The translations under genes and the position numbers were made by a program. This document shows positions 5,998 to 8,539 of a stretch of 8,539 bases of DNA, one piece after another (position 1 is the stretch's first letter; the number at the start of each line of letters is the position of its first letter). The DNA is taken from NCBI GenBank assembly GCA_025356185.1, contig JANXUN010000158.1, positions 1-8,539 on the forward strand, read 5' to 3'. This DNA comes from Gemmatimonadaceae bacterium. Lineage in GTDB: Bacteria; Gemmatimonadota; Gemmatimonadetes; Gemmatimonadales; Gemmatimonadaceae. Below the pieces are notes generated by a model. That model worked only from the letters and a program-made list of their open reading frames with translations. It searched no databases and had not been told where the DNA came from.

Positions 5998-6872
5998 GAC
6001 GTCACGCTGCCGATGACCACGCGCGGTTGCCAGACGGCACGTGCGTTCGCGTCAATCACGCGCTCTGCGATCGCGAGCACGTGGGTGCCGCAGACGAGCG
6101 CCGCGCGCGTCCCATCGACCGTCGCGGGGATCGTCCGGCCAAACGTCAGCTGCCGTTGTTCATCCGCGTCGAGCTGTTGCACGGCGACATCGTGAAGTGA
6201 TTCGAGGGGAGATCGCAGCGGCACGTCACCGTCAACGATTGCACCGGCTCGAAGCGCGTCAACGGTGACGGCGTGCGCGACGTGTGCGCTGCCACTGGAA
6301 ATTCGCCGCAATGTTGCACAGTGCGCCGCGCTGTTGGACGCGCGTCCAAGGTCACGCGCGAGCGCCCGCACATAGGTTCCGCCCGCGCAGGTAATGCGTA
6401 CGTCGATCAGCTCTGGCGTTTGCGTGAGCACCGTCCACTGATGCACGTGCACTGGAACTGGTTTCAACGCCAGCGCACCACCGCGGCGCGCGACGGCATA
6501 AGCGCGTTGTCCGTCAATCTGCTTCGCCGAGAAAGACGGAGGCGTCTGCAACATCGCTCCGGTGAGTGTCGCAATCGCACTGGCGATGGTGTCACTCGTC
6601 GGCAGGGGCGCACGCCGACTCTCCGTGCCGGTCGCATCGTCCGTGTTGGTCTCGAAGCCAAAGCGGACGCGTGCTTCGTACACCTTGGGTTCTCCATCGA
6701 TGTACGGGAGCAGGCGCGTGCAGCCGCCGACCGCGATGACTAACAGACCGGTCGCAAATGGGTCAAGCGTTCCGGCATGTCCAACGCGACGCGTCCGAGC
6801 GGCGCGGCGCACCATGCTGACCACGTCGTGCGATGAGATCCCTGCTGGCTTGTCGACGAACAGCAAACCCAT
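5994..6872 (-). CDS. truB: tRNA pseudouridine(55) synthase TruB
   Basis: TruB converts U55 in the T-loop of tRNAs to pseudouridine and also acts as a tRNA chaperone. From ATG 6872 the protein has 292 residues. The start reads MGLLFVDKPAGISSHDVV, the usual TruB opening, so the open frame further upstream (to 7082, inside rbfA) is not used. GHAGTLDPFATGLL at 31-44 contains the catalytic Asp37. PPSFSAKQIDGQRAYAVAR at 111-129 and GGTYVRALARDLG at 164-176 are the other conserved RNA-binding and active-site segments. The C-terminus is a short TruB-C/PUA-like region. GAGGAG at 6891-6886 lies 13 bases before ATG 6872 and 10 before an in-frame GTG at 6875, so the start could be either. The stop overlaps the ribF GTG by four bases. 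Confidence 0.95.
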   Translation of the reverse strand: MGLLFVDKPAGISSHDVVSMVRRAARTRRVGHAGTLDPFATGLLVIAVGGCTRLLPYIDGEPKVYEARVRFGFETNTDDATGTESRRAPLPTSDTIASAIATLTGAMLQTPPSFSAKQIDGQRAYAVARRGGALALKPVPVHVHQWTVLTQTPELIDVRITCAGGTYVRALARDLGRASNSAAHCATLRRISSGSAHVAHAVTVDALRAGAIVDGDVPLRSPLESLHDVAVQQLDADEQRQLTFGRTIPATVDGTRAALVCGTHVLAIAERVIDANARAVWQPRVVIGSVTS

Positions 6873-6882
6873 CACGCGCGCA

Positions 6883-7254
6883 TCACTCCTCGACGCCCGA
6901 CTCCCGCTCGGTGCGCACCTGAGCGAGCAGCAGCTCGATGCGCGACGCGCGCGCAATGCTTTCGTCTTCCTTGAAGTGAATCTCCGGTGCATTGCGTAGT
7001 CGGAGCGTCTTGCCCAACACTGCACGAAGGTGCGACGCCACGCTTCCGAGTCCTTCAAAGGTGGCGCGCTTTGCTTCAACATCTCCCATCACACTAACAA
7101 ACACGTTCGCGTGCCGAAGATCGCGTGTGACGTCAACCGCGGTGACGGTGACGAACCCACGGATTCGCGGATCTTTGACACCGTCCGCAAGGAACGTTGC
7201 CACTTGTTCGCGAATCGCTTCGGCGACGCGGTCAGCACGCCGCGGATCGCCCAT
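6883..7254 (-). CDS. rbfA: 30S ribosome-binding factor RbfA
   Basis: The protein has 123 residues, the usual size for this single-domain KH-fold factor that binds the 30S subunit and helps mature the 5' end of 16S rRNA, also in the cold. Family marks are the N-terminal helix RADRVAEAIREQVATFL (6-22), DPRIRGFVTVTAVDVTRDL (28-46), AxV strand (49-54) and APEIHFKEDESI (89-100) followed by RIELLL (105-110). The start is fixed by a strong TGAGGAGA ribosome binding site four bases before the ATG; its TGA is the infB stop codon, so infB and rbfA translation should be coupled. The order infB-rbfA-truB is widely conserved. The gene's last codons carry GAGGAG, which probably serves truB. Confidence 0.96.
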   Translation of the reverse strand: MGDPRRADRVAEAIREQVATFLADGVKDPRIRGFVTVTAVDVTRDLRHANVFVSVMGDVEAKRATFEGLGSVASHLRAVLGKTLRLRNAPEIHFKEDESIARASRIELLLAQVRTERESGVEE

Positions 7255-7263
7255 CGTATCTCC

Positions 7264-8539
7264 TCAGGTCTTTGAGGCCTGATCGAGGGTGCGAGCCACT
7301 TCTTCGGTACGATAGCACTCAAACACGTCGCCCACTTTGACGTCGTTGAAGTTCTCGATACCGATACCGCACTCGTACCCTTCCTTAACTTCGTTTACGT
7401 CGTCCTTGAAACGACGGAGCGACGCGATGCCGCCAGCATAAATCTCCACACCGTCGCGAATGACGCGGACGCGTCCCTTGCGATTCATGTTGCCTGAGCG
7501 AACGATGCAACCCGCAATCGTACCGACACGAGCGACCTTGAACGTTTCGCGCACCTGCGCTTCGCCGTACACCACTTCGCGTTCTTCCGGACGCAGCATG
7601 CCTTCGAGCGCCGCTTTGACGTCGGCAACTGCTTCGTAGATGATGCGATACAGTTTGATATCCACGCCTTCGCGTTCGGCTGCGGCGCGTGCGTTGTTGT
7701 CGGGACGCACGTGGAAGCCGATGATGATGGCACCAGACGCCTTGGCCAGCAGAATATCGGTTTCCGCAATTGCACCGACACCGCGATGCAAGATCTCGAC
7801 TTGCACTTCGGGATTGGACAGCTGACCGAGTGCGTCGGCCAACGCTTCGGCTGGACCGCCTTGATCGGCTTTGATGATCAAACGGAGTTGACGCTTTTGT
7901 CCAGCGCTTGCCGCTGACATGAAGTCTTCGAGAGACACCACACCGCGCGTCGTCCGTCGGCTCTTCGCTTCCCGATCGAGACGTTCACGACGCTGTGCAA
8001 TTTCGCGCGCCGCGGTGGCGTCATCGACCACGAGCAATTGATCGCCCGCTTGTGGAACGCCCGTGAGTCCAAGGATCTGCACGGGAATTGCCGGTCCCGC
8101 CTCTTTCACTTGCTTGCCACGTTCATCGAGCATCGCGCGGACGCGACCCGAGTGAATGCCGCAGATGTAATCGTCGCCAACGCGCAGCGTGCCGTTCTGC
8201 ACCAGCACCGTTGCGACCGGGCCTTTACCCTGATCAAGCTGCGCTTCGACGACCGAACCCACCGCGCGACGCGACGGGTTGGCCGTAAGTTCGAGGATGT
8301 CCGCCTGCAACAAGATTTGCGAAAGCAATTCGGCAACACCCGTACCCTTTCGCGCCGAAATCTCGGAGTGCAACACGGTACCACCAAACTCTTCGAGCAC
8401 GACTTCGTGCTGCAACAAATCTTGCTTCACTTTGGCGATGTTCGCCGTCGGCAAATCGATTTTGTTAATCGCGATGATCATCGGCACGCCCGCACTCTTG
8501 GCGTGCGAAATCGCTTCGACCGTTTGCGGCATGACTTGA
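7264..8539 (-). CDS. infB: Translation initiation factor IF-2, C-terminal part; 5' end outside the window
   Basis: About 424 codons are visible and the frame is open at the right edge, so the N-terminal region and the first GTPase motifs (P-loop, DTPGH) are missing. Numbered from the first full codon (8538), the fragment opens QVMPQTVEAISHAKSAGVP, a standard IF-2 segment between G3 and G4, then shows G4 NKID (25-28) and G5 SARKGTG (61-67). An EF-Tu-like domain II follows (GSVVEAQLDQGKGPVATVLVQ), then the IF-2 domain III, and a C2 domain with FKVARVGTIAGCIVRSG, VIRDGVEIYAGGIASLRRFK, GYECGIGIENFND, which binds fMet-tRNA. IF-2 is the GTPase that places initiator tRNA on the 30S subunit and promotes subunit joining. 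The C-terminus ends normally; the TGA forms part of the rbfA ribosome binding site. Confidence 0.97.
   Translation of the reverse strand, partial: QVMPQTVEAISHAKSAGVPMIIAINKIDLPTANIAKVKQDLLQHEVVLEEFGGTVLHSEISARKGTGVAELLSQILLQADILELTANPSRRAVGSVVEAQLDQGKGPVATVLVQNGTLRVGDDYICGIHSGRVRAMLDERGKQVKEAGPAIPVQILGLTGVPQAGDQLLVVDDATAAREIAQRRERLDREAKSRRTTRGVVSLEDFMSAASAGQKRQLRLIIKADQGGPAEALADALGQLSNPEVQVEILHRGVGAIAETDILLAKASGAIIIGFHVRPDNNARAAAEREGVDIKLYRIIYEAVADVKAALEGMLRPEEREVVYGEAQVRETFKVARVGTIAGCIVRSGNMNRKGRVRVIRDGVEIYAGGIASLRRFKDDVNEVKEGYECGIGIENFNDVKVGDVFECYRTEEVARTLDQASKT

Noticed and set aside
5527..6195. 222-codon plus-strand open frame across the ribF/truB junction
   Set aside because: It is antisense to two well-identified genes, spans their overlap, and shows no conserved domain pattern.
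6873..7082. 70-residue N-terminal extension of truB in the same open frame
   Set aside because: It overlaps rbfA almost throughout, is Arg/Ser/Cys-rich and precedes the standard TruB opening. The start at 6872 (or GTG 6875) gives the normal length and has a ribosome binding site.

Overview
The window is GC-rich bacterial chromosomal DNA. It is almost fully occupied by one minus-strand gene train, read from right to left: infB (5' part missing) > rbfA > truB > ribF > secD > secF > tatD > ridA > a small exported DUF5683-like protein. The left edge carries the 3' end of a plus-strand metallophosphoesterase gene of LpxH type, convergent with the train. Codon use looks the same throughout. I see no mobile element, CRISPR array, tRNA, rRNA or phage signal. 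The presence of an LpxH-type enzyme (inference: Gram-negative envelope), the DUF5683-like protein and secDF placed after ribF suggest a diderm phylum such as Gemmatimonadota. That assignment is an inference from protein style and gene order, not a database match.

Layout: 2-394 (+) metallophosphoesterase C-terminus; 395-433 convergent spacer with a weak hairpin; 434-1063 (-) DUF5683-like exported protein; 1060-1443 (-) ridA; 1449-2258 (-) tatD; 2268-3296 (-) secF; 3304-4956 (-) secD; 4957-5034 the only sizeable spacer of the train; 5035-5997 (-) ribF; 5994-6872 (-) truB; 6883-7254 (-) rbfA; 7264-8539 (-) infB, running off the right edge. No gene-free stretch exceeds 78 bases.

The train joins translation start and ribosome or tRNA maturation (IF-2, RbfA, TruB), flavin cofactor synthesis (RibF), the proton-driven step of Sec export (SecD, SecF), and quality-control or housekeeping enzymes (TatD, RidA). 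Junctions are tight. Stops and starts overlap by 4 bases at truB/ribF and ridA/DUF5683. Stop codons sit inside or next to Shine-Dalgarno sequences at infB/rbfA, secD/secF and ribF/leader. A single long transcript with translational coupling is therefore likely.

The most interesting spot is the ribF-secD spacer. A good ribosome binding site and an ATG there open a 26-codon reading frame that is out of frame with secD and stops 10-13 bases inside it. The only convincing secD ATG lacks a Shine-Dalgarno sequence and lies in the arm of a predicted hairpin. This looks like a leader peptide that could couple or regulate secDF translation, though a base-calling indel is a serious alternative.
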